Shown: one piece after another, positions 12,527 to 23,454 of the stretch
Layout: each line of letters starts with the position of its first letter
Numbering within the stretch: the stretch's first letter is position 1
Assembly: GCA_033220425.1 (NCBI GenBank)
Contig: CM065647.1
Coordinates: 2,108,001 to 2,172,000, forward strand
Direction: 5' to 3'
Origin: Lepraria neglecta
Taxonomy: Eukaryota > Ascomycota > Lecanoromycetes > Lecanorales > Stereocaulaceae
Length of the DNA: 64,000 nucleotides
Notes under the pieces: model-generated
The model's database searches: none
What the model was told of the DNA's origin: nothing
The model's input: only the letters and a program-made list of their open reading frames with translations
Program-made: the position numbers and the translations under genes

Positions 12527-13309
12527 ATGGCGCCCTCAGGTAGCTCTGCCTCCACGCTACAGTATATACTTGGAAATCGCATACTGACTATGCAGCGACA
12601 CAAGCCCACCGCCCAATAGTCATATCCGGCCCCTCAGGCTCAGGCAAATCCACAATTCTCACCCGCCTCTTCAAAGACCACCCTGACACCTTTGGCTTTT
12701 CGGTTTCTCGTGCGGCCTCCCCCGCCTCAGTGTCCTCTACTCCACTTACCGTATACCAGACACAACCCGCAACCCTCGCTCAGGAGAGCAAGACGGCCGT
12801 GAATACAATTTTATCAACCAAGAAACATTCTTGAAATTGGTGGATGACGCGGGCTTCATTGAGCATGCAAAATTTGGAAGCAACTACTATGGAACAAGTG
12901 TGAAGGCTGTGAAGAGTGTGGCGGAGACGGGGAGGATTTGCGTGTTGGATATTGAGATGGAGGTTTGTGGTCCTACATGTCCTTGAGCATTCGAAGCAGA
13001 ATAAAGGGCTGATGTCTTTGATTGGCTGTGGTTTAGGGCGTCAAACAAGTCAAAAAGACAGATCTAAATGCACGGTTCCTATTCCTGTCGCCGCCATCGC
13101 TGGAGATACTGGAACAGAGGTTAAGAGGGAGAGGCACAGATAGTGAGGATGCCGTAAGGCAACGGTTAGAGCAGGCTAAGAATGAAATGGCGTTCGGGAA
13201 GGAGGAGGGTGTGTGGGATAAGGTTGTTGTTAATAACGAGCTGGATAAGGCGTATATAGAAGTCGAGGAGTGGATTGTTGATGGTGGGAGGCATGGCAGT
13301 CAGGCATGA
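12527..13309 (+). CDS. GUK1: Guanylate kinase
   Basis: Phosphorylates GMP to GDP with ATP, an essential step of guanine nucleotide supply. Four exons (12527-12539, 12596-12709, 12760-12962, 13037-13309) give 200 residues, close to the family's usual length. The P-loop is [11 protein letters not shown] near residue 18, the GMP-binding motif is [17 protein letters not shown], and the GSNYYGTS and DIEMEGVKQVK segments are present. The first coding exon is only 13 nt and gives MAPS. Confidence is high because every family motif falls in frame across the predicted junctions. Confidence 0.96.
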
Positions 13310-13614
13310 GAGCGGAAGACTGTTGAGAGGCCGATTTTAGAATATAGAGGGAAAAGCTCGACTTGTAGATATGGCAAATAGAAGTCATTGGGCAGAATAT
13401 CAAGCTGTCTCGATGGGTAGCCAATGGTGCATTGCCAATGTTTTGTAACCTATGATAGAGGTACACTTAGAAAGGGGATGGCTCGCTTGCGAATTACAGT
13501 ATAATTGGCCTTCTAACCACCTGTCCTCATTCGCTTTTGAATTGATGAAAAGCTGCTTAGTAGCATACCAGCCATCTTTATCAATATCCGAAGCCAACTC
13601 CAAACGCTCGCCAA
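13310..13614. other. Convergent 3' intergenic region (GUK1 / CDC10)
   Basis: 305 bp between two convergent stops; expected to hold both 3' UTRs. No gene seen. Confidence 0.45.
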
Positions 13615-14862
13615 TTAGTATCCATTCATGGTCATCCGCTGCGATTGCCTGCTCAATTCACGTTCCGCAGAAGGGCTGATTGGTCTGCTTCCTTGTCCAG
13701 CAGCGCTGTTCTCCTTGAGGGCCAAAAGCTGCTTGGCGCGGAAAGTCTCGTAATGAATCTGCGAGGTTGTCTCGATGAGATCCTGGAGATGGGTGCGGGT
13801 CAAGAAATCCCTCAGAGAGACGAATTCGCAGTGTTTCTCGTTCTCGACATTGATGATGCCCCATCGGTTTTGGCGGCCACGCACTGAGCGTCCATCCACA
13901 ACAATTGAATTCTCTGAGCCGACGACAGCGAATGGGATAAGGTCCTTGATGGTAGTATTCAAGGCGCGCTCTTCTTCGTCTTGCTCATCGTTGTCGTATG
14001 GGTACATGCGCAGGTTGTGGAAGGCGAACTCCTCCTTTATTCGCTCTTTGAAGGCCATGCGCTCATCGAGGGTCAGGGAGTCGGACTTGGCGATAACAGG
14101 AACGACGTTGACAACGTCGGAGAGCTTCTTGAGGACTACAATATCTATGGGCTTAAGGCTACTCATGGTTAGTGCGCTGCTATTTGGTGTTTGATAATTC
14201 ATGGGTCGACTCACGCATGACCTGATGGTTGGATGAAGAAGAGACAGCAGTGCACACGGGTATCTTGGATGTATCGCTCTCGTTGTGCAGTAAGCTCCTT
14301 TCGCAGATATGCTGAGTGCTGGTCCTTGATATACTTGACGATTGGGTCCCAGCTATAAACGCATTAGATGTCTTGAACGTGTCAAAGCATGTGTCTCTCT
14401 TACCATCTCTCATTATTGACCTGGTCACCGTAGCCTGGAGTATCCACAATGTTGAGACGTAGACGGACGCCATTCTCCTCGATAACTATAGTGTCTCAGC
14501 GTTATTCTCGCCCTGCAATTTTAGATTTCATACCATGCGAGACTGATTGAATCTCAGTAGTTGTTCGGACAGGGTCAGATGGGGAGAGACGGCCTTTCGA
14601 GTCTATGAGGTGGGATGCGAAGATAGTGTTTATCAAGGTCGATTTGCCCAAGCCTGTTTGACCTGTAACAAGTATTAGGCCAGGGATCCTTGCGTCAGAA
14701 GCTGCACCACTTACCAACACAGATCACATTGAACTGGAAACCACGTTTGAGGAGCTTGCGCTCAATTTGGGTGGTGATACTGTCGAAGCCGACATGGCTC
14801 TTGGGCATCACAGGCCCTTGCTGTGGAGACATTGGGGACGTGGGAGACATTGCGGTCGCCAT
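13615..14862 (-). CDS. CDC10: Septin, Cdc10/AspD class
   Basis: A GTP-binding cytoskeletal protein that assembles into septin rods at septa and hyphal tips. Five exons (14862-14715, 14662-14534, 14485-14404, 14352-14215, 14161-13615) give 347 residues. The polybasic membrane-binding start of the GTPase domain reads [15 protein letters not shown], the P-loop GQTGLGKST, switch II DTPGYGD and the G4 motif AKSD; the septin unique element includes GRQNRWG. There is no long C-terminal coiled coil, as expected for the Cdc10 group. The short N-terminus and the [15 protein letters not shown] block also match that group. It is divergent from MRPL32. Confidence 0.93.
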
Positions 14863-15341
14863 GATTGACGGAGTTGCAGAAGCACTTGTTGGTGTTCAAG
14901 TTGTCTTTGGGTGATGTGTTGCAAACTTGCAATGTCCTGTTACGCTGTTTAAACGTCGCCTATCTGGTGAAAACCAAATAAAACTTATTGAAAGGGGCAG
15001 CTAGCGCGAGGCGGCTACAAACAGCGCTATGACTTTAACTGGAATCCTACTTTATCCGGGGATGGAGCCCCAATTCTTGCAGTTATAATTTAACTCGCAG
15101 TTGAAAACTTATTCAAATAATAGATTTCTGAAACTTTGTAGGCAAAAGTTTTTAACAAAAATCCGTTGTTGTGTTGTTGTTGTATGGTAAAATCCCAAAG
15201 GTATATTTTTGCGGGCAGGCTAAATTGGCGGGTATTCCAGTTTATTCTTACCACCGCGAGTTTTTAAACCATCCCAGCTCTCTAAAGGCGACGCTAAGGG
15301 TGTAGCTCTGAGTACCTGAAGACTTTTGAAAGAGTCTCAGT
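14863..15341. promoter_or_regulatory. Divergent promoter region CDC10 / MRPL32
   Basis: 479 bp with a notably AT-rich centre (about 15040-15250) and a GTT-repeat tract (gttgttgtgttgttgttg near 15163-15181). No coding potential seen. The AT-rich block is a likely nucleosome-poor core. Confidence 0.45.
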
Positions 15342-15832
15342 ATGGCTCTTCGTCAGCTGCTCTTCCCTCTTCTATCCCCAGCAACAGCTGGCTCCTCAAC
15401 TACGATACACTCTCTACAATCGAAGAGCGCCCCTCTGTTTCTCCAGCAGATCATACAACCAATCCTATACACGCCAATCGCCATACCTATCGCCCTACGT
15501 CTTGGTATCCGGTCAATACTAGCGGGGCTGTGGGGGTCCGTATTACGAGCTGTCCCAAAGAAGAAGACCTCGCATCGGAAGAAGCGTCAAAGGTTCTTGG
15601 CGGGGAAGGGATTGAAGGACGTGACAGCTCTCAACAAGTGTTCGGCTTGCGGAAATATAAAGCGAGCGCATCTATTGTGCCCATTCTGCGTGCAACGTTA
15701 GTCCTGGGACATCTGCGAGAATACTAGATGGTAGCTAATCGAATCTTAGAGATCCGAGGGATGTGGAAAGCGAAGGCTCGGAAAACATTAGGGAACTATT
15801 GGGGTACTGGTGGAGAAGGTGCACCTCCATAA
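15342..15832 (+). CDS. MRPL32: Mitochondrial large-subunit ribosomal protein bL32m
   Basis: Two exons (15342-15696, 15750-15832) give 145 residues. A long presequence-like N-terminus (about 75 residues, few acidic residues) precedes the bL32 core AVPKKKTSHRKKRQRF. The zinc ribbon has the pairs CSAC and CPFC, completed by exon 2 with IRGMWKAKARK. In yeast the Mrpl32 presequence is removed by the m-AAA protease and the protein then enters the large mitoribosomal subunit; the same route is likely here. Without the intron the frame stops right after CPFCVQR. Confidence 0.93.
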
Positions 15833-16195
15833 TAAATACGGATCGTTTTTGCAGCATAGCGCAAGGCGTGGGAGCATGGAATCGGCGTTGCAATATGGAG
15901 GGTAAACATTCATACAGCTCATGGATATGGCATTAGTGCTACACCCTGTTTTCGGAAAGGAAAAGGGACGAGACACATTATTAAATTTGGTCGAACGTAG
16001 CGATGTTGAACCACGTGTTTTCCGCTCAAAAAGCTATATAGACCTCTAAAACGTGATGCTTAAACCCTGCTCATCCACAGCATCTACCACCGACACTTTA
16101 ACACACCCGCGAATTGCATGATGACAGTGGGCTCATCGAGATCAAGCAAATTGTTCGTTTCATGAGTCCGTAAGCTCGTCCCGATTATAATAAAC
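15833..16195. promoter_or_regulatory. Intergenic, SKI8 promoter with an E-box
   Basis: Contains a CACGTG hexamer at 16012-16017, the core bound by bHLH factors such as Cbf1, about 180 bp before the SKI8 start. Presence of the site is observed; use is inferred. Confidence 0.4.
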
Positions 16196-17448
16196 ATGGT
16201 ATATATTTGTTCCATTTCGTGGATAGTGATAGCTAAACTAACAGTGGCCAGTCGAAGCAATATCTCACAACTCATACAATCGATCATGGTACGCCTCAAA
16301 AGGCCTCCAACTCTGCCAACCCTTACTAAAACATTCCAGCACATCCTACGGACATATTCTCCCTCGGCACCACCCCTACCCAGATCCTCTCCGCCTCTGG
16401 CTCCTCGTCAATAAGAATCCATTCAACAAATAACCCCGACTTCCCATTGTCTCAAACCCTCGAGAAAGTCCACAAACTAGGCTGCCACCACCTAACTACA
16501 AGCCGAAATGGACAAGTAGCAGCCAGTGTAGGATTTGGGGGGGAGGTCAAAATATGGGGAGTACAGGACGCCCAGTGGAGTGAAAGCCGCAAGATTGTGG
16601 GTGCGGATTTCCTTGTTCCCAGATCATACGGGCTGGAGGGCATGGAAAGGCTAATACTAGGATAGATGGCAGTAAAGCAGGAGAGATATGGGCAATAGCA
16701 CTTTCAGAAGACGGACAATACCTTGCTGCTACGTCTTTCGATGGGAGGATCAATGTGTGGGATTATCTTGCGGATGGGGCTAAGATACGGGAGTTTGAGA
16801 CCAAGGGGAGTTTTGGGATGAGTATAGATCTGGTAAGAAGAGTCGACTCTAGTGGAGAGCGACTGCTAACGCGTAAATAGTCTGCAGATGGCAGATTTAC
16901 GGCTTCTGGGCACGAGAATGGCGGTATCTACATCTTCAACAACGACACTGGAAGGCTTTTCCAATCCTTGCCTAGTAAGTTTTTCCCCGTGTTTCCGAAC
17001 ATGTGGCTCTGCTGAACACTTGCTAGGCCTTGTCAAGCCTGTCCGCGCTGTGGCTTTCTCTCCAGGAGGTAAGCTGCTCGCCGCTGCTGGGGACTCCAAA
17101 GTTATTGCACTGTATGATGTCTCTTCTGGTGAACAAGTAGCAAATCTCACGGGCCACGGAGCTTGGATTTTTTCGCTGGATTGGAGTAACAGCGGAGAGT
17201 ATCTACTTAGCGGGTATGTCTACCCAAGTCAAGAAATTACATACAAATTTTAACATTCGTATAGGGCATTTGATGGGAAGGCAAAGGTCTGGTCAATCGA
17301 ACAGCGGACGTGCGTAGCTACTCACACGGAAACCGAGAAGACGCTTTGGAGCGTCAAGTGGCTTCCGAAGACGGGAAGGAATGAAGGATTTGCAACGGCT
17401 GGGGCAAATCGGAGCATCTCGTTTTATCGAGAGGCCACAGGTGGATGA
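16196..17448 (+). CDS. SKI8: WD-repeat protein Ski8 (Rec14)
   Basis: Scaffold subunit of the Ski2-Ski3-Ski8 complex that feeds mRNA to the cytoplasmic exosome; the same protein (Rec14/Ski8) acts with Spo11 in meiotic break formation. Seven exons (16196-16198, 16252-16288, 16340-16596, 16650-16832, 16881-16974, 17027-17213, 17265-17448) give 314 residues. The N-terminus SKQYLTTHTIDHAHPTDIFS is the family signature. WD repeats end in VKIWG, INVWD, IYIFN, IALYD and KVWSI. The first coding exon consists only of the ATG, because an intron follows it directly. Frame is kept across all junctions (945 nt). Confidence 0.88.
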
Positions 17449-18108
17449 AACTAGACTGATAACCGACAGCAAGTTTCAGTATCTCTAGGAAAACGTGGCA
17501 AAAATGGCTTTCCGTTGTACGAGAGCCATTCGCATCCTATACGTATCCTCTGTTCCAAAGGCAACGGATGATGGAGGGATTCGTTTCGGCTCTATAGCTT
17601 AGTCGAAAACCCTTTGTTGTTCACAGGGGGCGTTTGAGAGCTTGCTTTGTTAGGCCTCGCCATAGCTTGAGTCCACCACGATAGAAACCTTGATTGTTGA
17701 TCAAGCCTTGTAGCTCACACTTTGTAGTCATTGAAAACGGTTGTGCTTGCGAGGCTTGCCTTATGAAGGAATAATGCAAGGTACCCGTCCTCGCCGTCGA
17801 ACGGGCCAGTCCTATTCGTGTGCTAATAGCGCGCTAAGAAGTCTTAATTTTAGCTGCCAAGACTTCTCCTTTCTCCTCCCAGTTTCATATGCCTTCCGTC
17901 ACTCTTTCTTCCATAGCAGCAGTCACGATTACCTTCTCTTACACTCTTTCATCGACTCTCATCTTTCTTTGCATTTGACCCCCAGTCGCTCTTTAGCACT
18001 TGTCCGCCTTTTCAACTTCGACTTTTATTACCACTACACGCTCACTTAATCAAACCTCACCCTCGTAAACGCCAAGTCAGAACACAGCAACATCACACAT
18101 TCTTCACC
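17449..18108. promoter_or_regulatory. Intergenic with pyrimidine-rich leader
   Basis: The last ~250 bp (about 17860-18105) are strongly CT-rich (ctttctcctccc, ctctttcttcc), the usual look of the 5' leader of a well-expressed fungal gene, here the cell-wall protein at 18109. The open frame through this leader (17741-18049) has low-complexity composition and was not called. Confidence 0.5.
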
Positions 18109-18909
18109 ATGTTCGCGAAAACTGCTCTCTTCTGCGCTCTGTTCGCTGTCTCTACCCAGATTGCGCTTGCGCAACAGCCATACTGCTTGTTGACTGCTGT
18201 CAAGTAAGAGACTCATCAAAGTGGAGAGTCGCGGGTTCTAACACGTAATGCAGCAAGTTCGAGCACCCCGCTGATCAACAGACTATCTGCTGTAAAGATG
18301 CGTCTCAAGTCAAGTCATACATTTCGGATCTCTGCCCGTCTTCGATGCAATCCGATGCTTTGAGTGCCTTCAAGACCGCTTGCGAGGAGGCTGGCTATGG
18401 TTGTATGTTATTGCCTCGATGACCAAACCCATAACGACTGGTAGCTGACGCGACTGTTACACAGCATGTTCTTCCTCATCATCAAGCTCTTCATCGGCGT
18501 CTGCCACCGCATCTGCATCATCTACCTCCGCTCCTTACCCGATCATATACACCACAACCCACTATGACACTGAATGCTCGTGCACCAAGACCAAGGTCAT
18601 GAGGTGAGATACCCTCTCCCGCGGACGTGCATTGTAATGCTTAGACTAACTCATTCTTCCAGCTCCACCGGCGTAGCAGGCTCCACTGGATTCGCAACCG
18701 GCACCGCTCCCATCGCCACTGGTACAGCCGCCGCGACCGGCTCAGGTGCTAGCTATCCTGCCACTGGATCACCTATTGCCCCCGTCGCCCCATCGAAAAC
18801 AGGCGCAGGATCCCCAACACCGTCTACCTTCGCTGGAGCTGCGACAAAGAACGTTGGCTCGGTTGCGGCTGGACTCTTGGCCGTCGCTGGTATCGCTTTC
18901 GCCCTGTGA
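18109..18909 (+). CDS. GPI-anchored cell-surface protein with Ser/Thr-rich stalk
   Basis: Four exons (18109-18203, 18254-18402, 18465-18603, 18663-18909) give 209 residues. A signal peptide (MFAKTALFCALFAVSTQIALAQ) leads into a small cysteine domain with CLL, ICCKD, LCPSS and TACEEAGY. A serine run, a CSC motif and a Ser/Thr/Gly/Pro-rich stalk follow. The C-terminus AAGLLAVAGIAFAL preceded by small residues is a GPI-attachment signal. It is probably displayed on the wall or plasma membrane. The cysteine spacing (four clusters, not eight) does not match CFEM; the family is not recognised. The donor of intron 2 has two candidates a few bases apart. Confidence 0.82.
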
Positions 18910-19403
18910 ACCACATGATCTTCTATATCAGGCCCATCTCGCATGTGATGTACAAAGCCTATCCGAGGTATCAATTGGTGGAACTCTAATGTATCTCCGG
19001 CGGCAACGCAAAATCATGTTCCGGCCCTTTACGTTCTCTTATGTGCCGTCTCCCGTCCTGAGCAGCCGCATTACTTTATAGATCGGTGTTAGTGGGTTGA
19101 TGAAAGGCATCTTCGGGTATCAAAAGAGCAGGACTAGGAGTCTGCTCATCAGCTCTTGTTAGAATTAATAAATTTTTCCATTGTCCAACATATTGAGTGC
19201 CAGCATTTTGTCTCAATACGTCGAGCATCTGCATCGTTATGATTTTACGTAGTACCGTGCATCAAATTCAGTACCTGGTAGAGATGCTGAACTGCATTTT
19301 TGGTTGTAGTGCGGACAATACGCAGCGAGCAGAATTTGATGCTCGGCAAGCTGTAAAAAGTTTGACGATCTCGCTCCGATCTTCTTCAAACCTAACCTTG
19401 AGC
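18910..19403. other. Intergenic
   Basis: Between the surface protein and the aconitase. A frame runs through 19197-19478 but only its last codons are used, as the short first exon of the aconitase. Nothing else seen. Confidence 0.4.
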
Positions 19404-21892
19404 ATGCTCAACCCGGGGGTACGGTCAAAGGCGATTGCTACGCTGAGAGTCTGTCTAGACACCCAATTCCCAAATTGAAGGACAGCTACTAACAACACCA
19501 GAGGGCCAGCCATGCGCCCTCAAGCCGTATCCTCAGCCGTCGACTTTTAGCTACAGAGGCAATACCAAAAACTTTAGCCCAGTCAGACATTGCCTCGAGG
19601 ACGCCGCCATACCAACATCTTATCAAGAATCTAAAATCAGTCCGGCGTGTACTTGGGACAAGACGGCAGCTTACCGTTGCGGAAAAGATATTATATTCAC
19701 ATCTTCACAACATCGAGGAATCTCTGCTGTCAAATACTCAAAATGGAAACCAGATCAGGGGCAATGCCACTCTCAAACTCAAGCCAGACAGAGTGGCCAT
19801 GCAGGATGCATCTGCTCAGATGGCATTGCTGCAATTCATGTCCTGCGGTCTTCCATCTACGGCTGTGCCTACGAGCATCCATTGTGATCATATGATAGTT
19901 GGGGAGAGAGGCGCAGATGTTGACCTGCCTGCATCAATCACTGGCAACAAAGAGGTGTTTGATTTCTTGGAGTCTGCAGCTAAAAAGTACGGCATTGAGT
20001 TTTGGCCGCCTGGGGCTGGCATCATTCATCAAACCGTTCTGGAAAATTATGCAGTCCCAGGCCTGATGATGCTTGGAACTGACAGCCACACCCCAAACGC
20101 AGGAGGGCTAGGCGCCATTGCTATCGGCGTTGGTGGTGCAGATGCAGTGGACGCAATGGTGGACGCTCCGTGGGAGTTGAAAGCTCCAAGGATCTTGGGA
20201 GTTAAGCTTGAAGGGCAATTGAGTGGTTGGACCGCGCCAAAAGACGTGATCATGAAGCTTGCGGGTCTCTTGACTGTCAGAGGAGGCACAGGCTTCATTA
20301 TTGAATACTTTGGCCCAGGAGTGGAGACCATCAGCTGTACTGGTATGGCTACGATATGCAACATGGGTGCTGAAGTAGGAGCCACAACGTCGATATTTCC
20401 CTACACGAAAAGCATGAGAGAATATCTAAAGTCGACGCACAGATCGCGCGTTGCACGACACGCCGATGGGATATGTGACCCTAACGCCGTTTCGCACCTG
20501 CTGTCCGCTGATCCAGGAGCGGAGTACGACGAGGTCATCACTATTGACCTTTCCACCCTCGAACCGCATATCAATGGACCATTCACTCCAGATCTATCCA
20601 CTCCTCTTTCACAATTCAAGGACGCCGTCAAAGTCAACGAATGGCCCGAGTCTTTCGGCGCTGGTCTGATCGGAAGCTGCACGAACAGCTCCTACCAAGA
20701 CATGACTCGGGCAGAGCACTTAGTCAAGCAAGCATCAGCCGCTGGCTTGAAGCCAAAAGCCGACTTTTTCATCACCCCGGGCAGTGAGCAGATCCGTGCC
20801 ACATTAGCTGCGGGCGAAACCCTAGAAACGTTCTCCTCTGCTGGAGGCACCGTCCTTGCCAACGCCTGCGGCCCATGTATAGGCCAGTGGAAACGTACCG
20901 ATGGCGTCTCTAAGGGTGAAACCAATGCCATCTTCTCCTCGTACAACCGCAACTTCAAAGGCCGCAACGACGGTAATCTTTCTACCATGAATTTCCTCGC
21001 CTCTCCTGAGATCGTCACTGCCATGTCTTATGCCGGCAGCACTACTTTCAACCCCCTCACCGACACCCTCCCAACCCCATCTGGCACGCCCTTCCAGTTT
21101 TCTCCTCCCTCCGGCATCGATCTTCCCAAAGGCGGCTTCGCTCAAGGCAATCCAGAATTCGCGCCTACACCAGGCGTTCCAGACTCATCTCACCCCGTCA
21201 TAATATCCCCCACCTCAGACCGTCTCGCCGTCCTTGAACCGTTCGCCCCATTCCCCACTGGAGAGTTACAAGGTCTCCGCGTTCTCTACAAAGTCAAAGG
21301 CCAATGCACAACCGACACAATCTCAGCCGCCGGCCCATGGCTGAAATACAAAGGCCATCTACCCAACATCAGTGCTAATACCCTCATCGGTGCCGTCAAT
21401 GCCGAGACTGGCGAGACGAATGTCGCTTATGACCACTTCGACTCTGGGGAGCCACCGAAGAGTGCCATCCCTCAACTGGCCGAGAAGTGGAAAGGTCAAG
21501 GTAAAGAGTGGATGGTAGTTGCCGAGAGTAATTACGGCGAAGGCAGTGCAAGAGAGCATGCTGCATTACAGCCTAGGTACTTAGGCGGGCGTGTCATCGT
21601 CGCGAAAAGCTTCGCTAGGATTCATGAGACGAATCTGAAGAAGCAGGGTATCGTGCCTTTGGTGTTTGAGAACGAAGGTGATTATGAGGAGATTGATGCA
21701 GGGGATGTGGTTTCTACGGTAGGACTTTATGATATGCTAAAGAATGGTGGGAAGGGGGATGTTAGTCTGAGGGTGGACAAGAGAGGAGGTGGAGAGAAGA
21801 TCATAAAAATAAGGCATACGATCAGTCCTGATCAGGCTGGGTTTATATTGGCAGGGAGTGCGTTGAATCTGATGGCTAAAAAGTTGGGTTAA
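19404..21892 (+). CDS. ACO2: Aconitase of the Aco2 type, mitochondrial
   Basis: Isomerises citrate/isocitrate or homocitrate-derived intermediates with a 4Fe-4S cluster. Exon 1 (19404-19418) is 15 nt; after an 83-nt intron with a perfect TACTAAC branch site, exon 2 (19502-21892) gives the rest, 801 residues in all. The N-terminus (RASHAPSSRILSRRLLATEA) is an Arg/Ser-rich mitochondrial presequence. Cluster cysteines are visible in GSCTNSSYQD and NACGPCIGQW; the swivel domain has SNYGEGSAREHAALQPRYLG. Length and sequence fit the Aco2 group, which in yeasts serves the homoaconitase step of lysine synthesis; that role is inferred. The exon 1 choice is the weakest part. Confidence 0.88.
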
Positions 21893-22312
21893 GGGTCTAT
21901 GTTGCATCAAAAAATGGATATAAAGCTATTCAATTGGACAAAGATTAAAGAATTTGAAGGAGCCTTTTAGGATCTGCGATGGAAAAGAGCCATTGAATTG
22001 AACACATACTTGCCGAACTGTAGCAGCGATCTTACGTTACAGAGCTTTTGAATGTTCACTTTATTCTAGACTATACCTCGTTGAGAAGCTATCTCAATGA
22101 ATTTTTGATCGTCATGTCTGCATTGCCCCCCCAAAACCATGACCAACCATCGCTTCTCGCACAAGCTGCCAAATCGTGTACGCCCGGTCATCCTGGCCAT
22201 TACGACGCCTTTGTTGGTATCTCAGTCGCTGAAAACATCCTCGAATATCTCGTATTCCCTCCGATATTCTCTTTGCTCTTCCTTTTCATCCCATACCCAT
22301 CCTCGACCTAAA
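21893..22312. other. Convergent 3' intergenic region (ACO2 / RAE1)
   Basis: 420 bp between convergent stops, no gene seen. Confidence 0.45.
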
Positions 22313-23454
22313 TCACCTCTTCCCCTTCGGCCTAGGCTTACACTCATCCGCCTGCACAGCATGCAACATCACCTTATTCACCCCCTGCGGCGTATTAACC
22401 GCATACCCCTTACTCCAATCATAACTAACCGCATAAGCAAACACATTCCCATTCCGATTAAACGCCGTGCTCGATATCGTGCCTCCCACTTCCGGATACC
22501 CTTTCAATCTATGCTTCGCATCTTTGTCCCAGAAATGGAACGTGCCGTCTGAACCGGCGGTGCTGAAGGTGCCGTGAACGGGGTGGAAGGATATGGCGTT
22601 TACGGAGTATACGTTGCTGATGTCACGTGTGTTTGGGGGCGTTTGCCGGTGGCATTTGAAACTGAAATTTGAGGAGGAGTCTTTGTCTTCGACGTATTGG
22701 ATTGCGCAGCGGCCTTCTATTGAGCCGACGGCAAAGCCTGTGGCGTCTGTGAAGCAGGTTACGACTCTCGTCTGCCATTTGAGGGGCGATTGCATAGTCT
22801 TGTAGAATTCTGTAGGTTTGTCGAGATTCACGATATTGATGTAGCGATCTGCGGTGCCGATTACGAGCAGCTTGTCTTTGCTGTCAATGCTGTAGACGCG
22901 CTCTTGACAGGTCACTGTTGCGACCGGGGTGGATTGGCGGAGGTCCCAGTATTTGACTGTTTTGTCCCAGCTTCCTGTTACAAGGACTGGGGTGGATTGC
23001 CCGGGGACGTCGACGAAACGGGCGCAGCGGATGGGCTGGTCGTGTGCTGCGACTTGTTGGGCTGCAGCGCCGCCAGCTCCTAGGTCGAGAAGGCGGGCTG
23101 CTTTGTCGGCGCCGGCGCCTACTACTTTTGTGCCGTCCTATTGAACGTGTTAGTATAGAAACATGGGTAGATGTGGGCAGAGAAGCTTACTTTCGACCAA
23201 CAGCAACTTAACACAGGTCCTTCATGCTCGAAGAGGGCTTTCCCTTCACTTCCTCCTTGGGCATTGATTTCGTAGATGCGTACTTTCTTGTCCCATGATG
23301 CAATGGCTAGATGTTCTGATTGTGGGGAAAAACTGAGGTCTGAGATGCCGTCTTCTGGTGGGTTGCTTAACGCAATATCTTTTGAGATATCACCGGTTGT
23401 GCTGTTCGCTGCTGCTGCGCTCGAGCTCGCTGCTGTACCAAAGAGGCCTGACAT
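22313..23454 (-). CDS. RAE1: mRNA export factor Rae1/Gle2, WD-repeat protein
   Basis: Nuclear-pore associated beta-propeller that binds Nup98-type GLEBS motifs and promotes poly(A) RNA export. Two exons (23454-23191, 23137-22313) give 362 residues. It opens with FG-like MSGLFGTAASSS and continues with repeats showing LSFSPQSEHLAIASWD, VLVTGSWDKTVKYWDLR and AGSDGTFHFWD. The C-terminal block FAYAVSYDWSKGY is the Rae1 signature. Convergent with ACO2. Confidence 0.95.
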
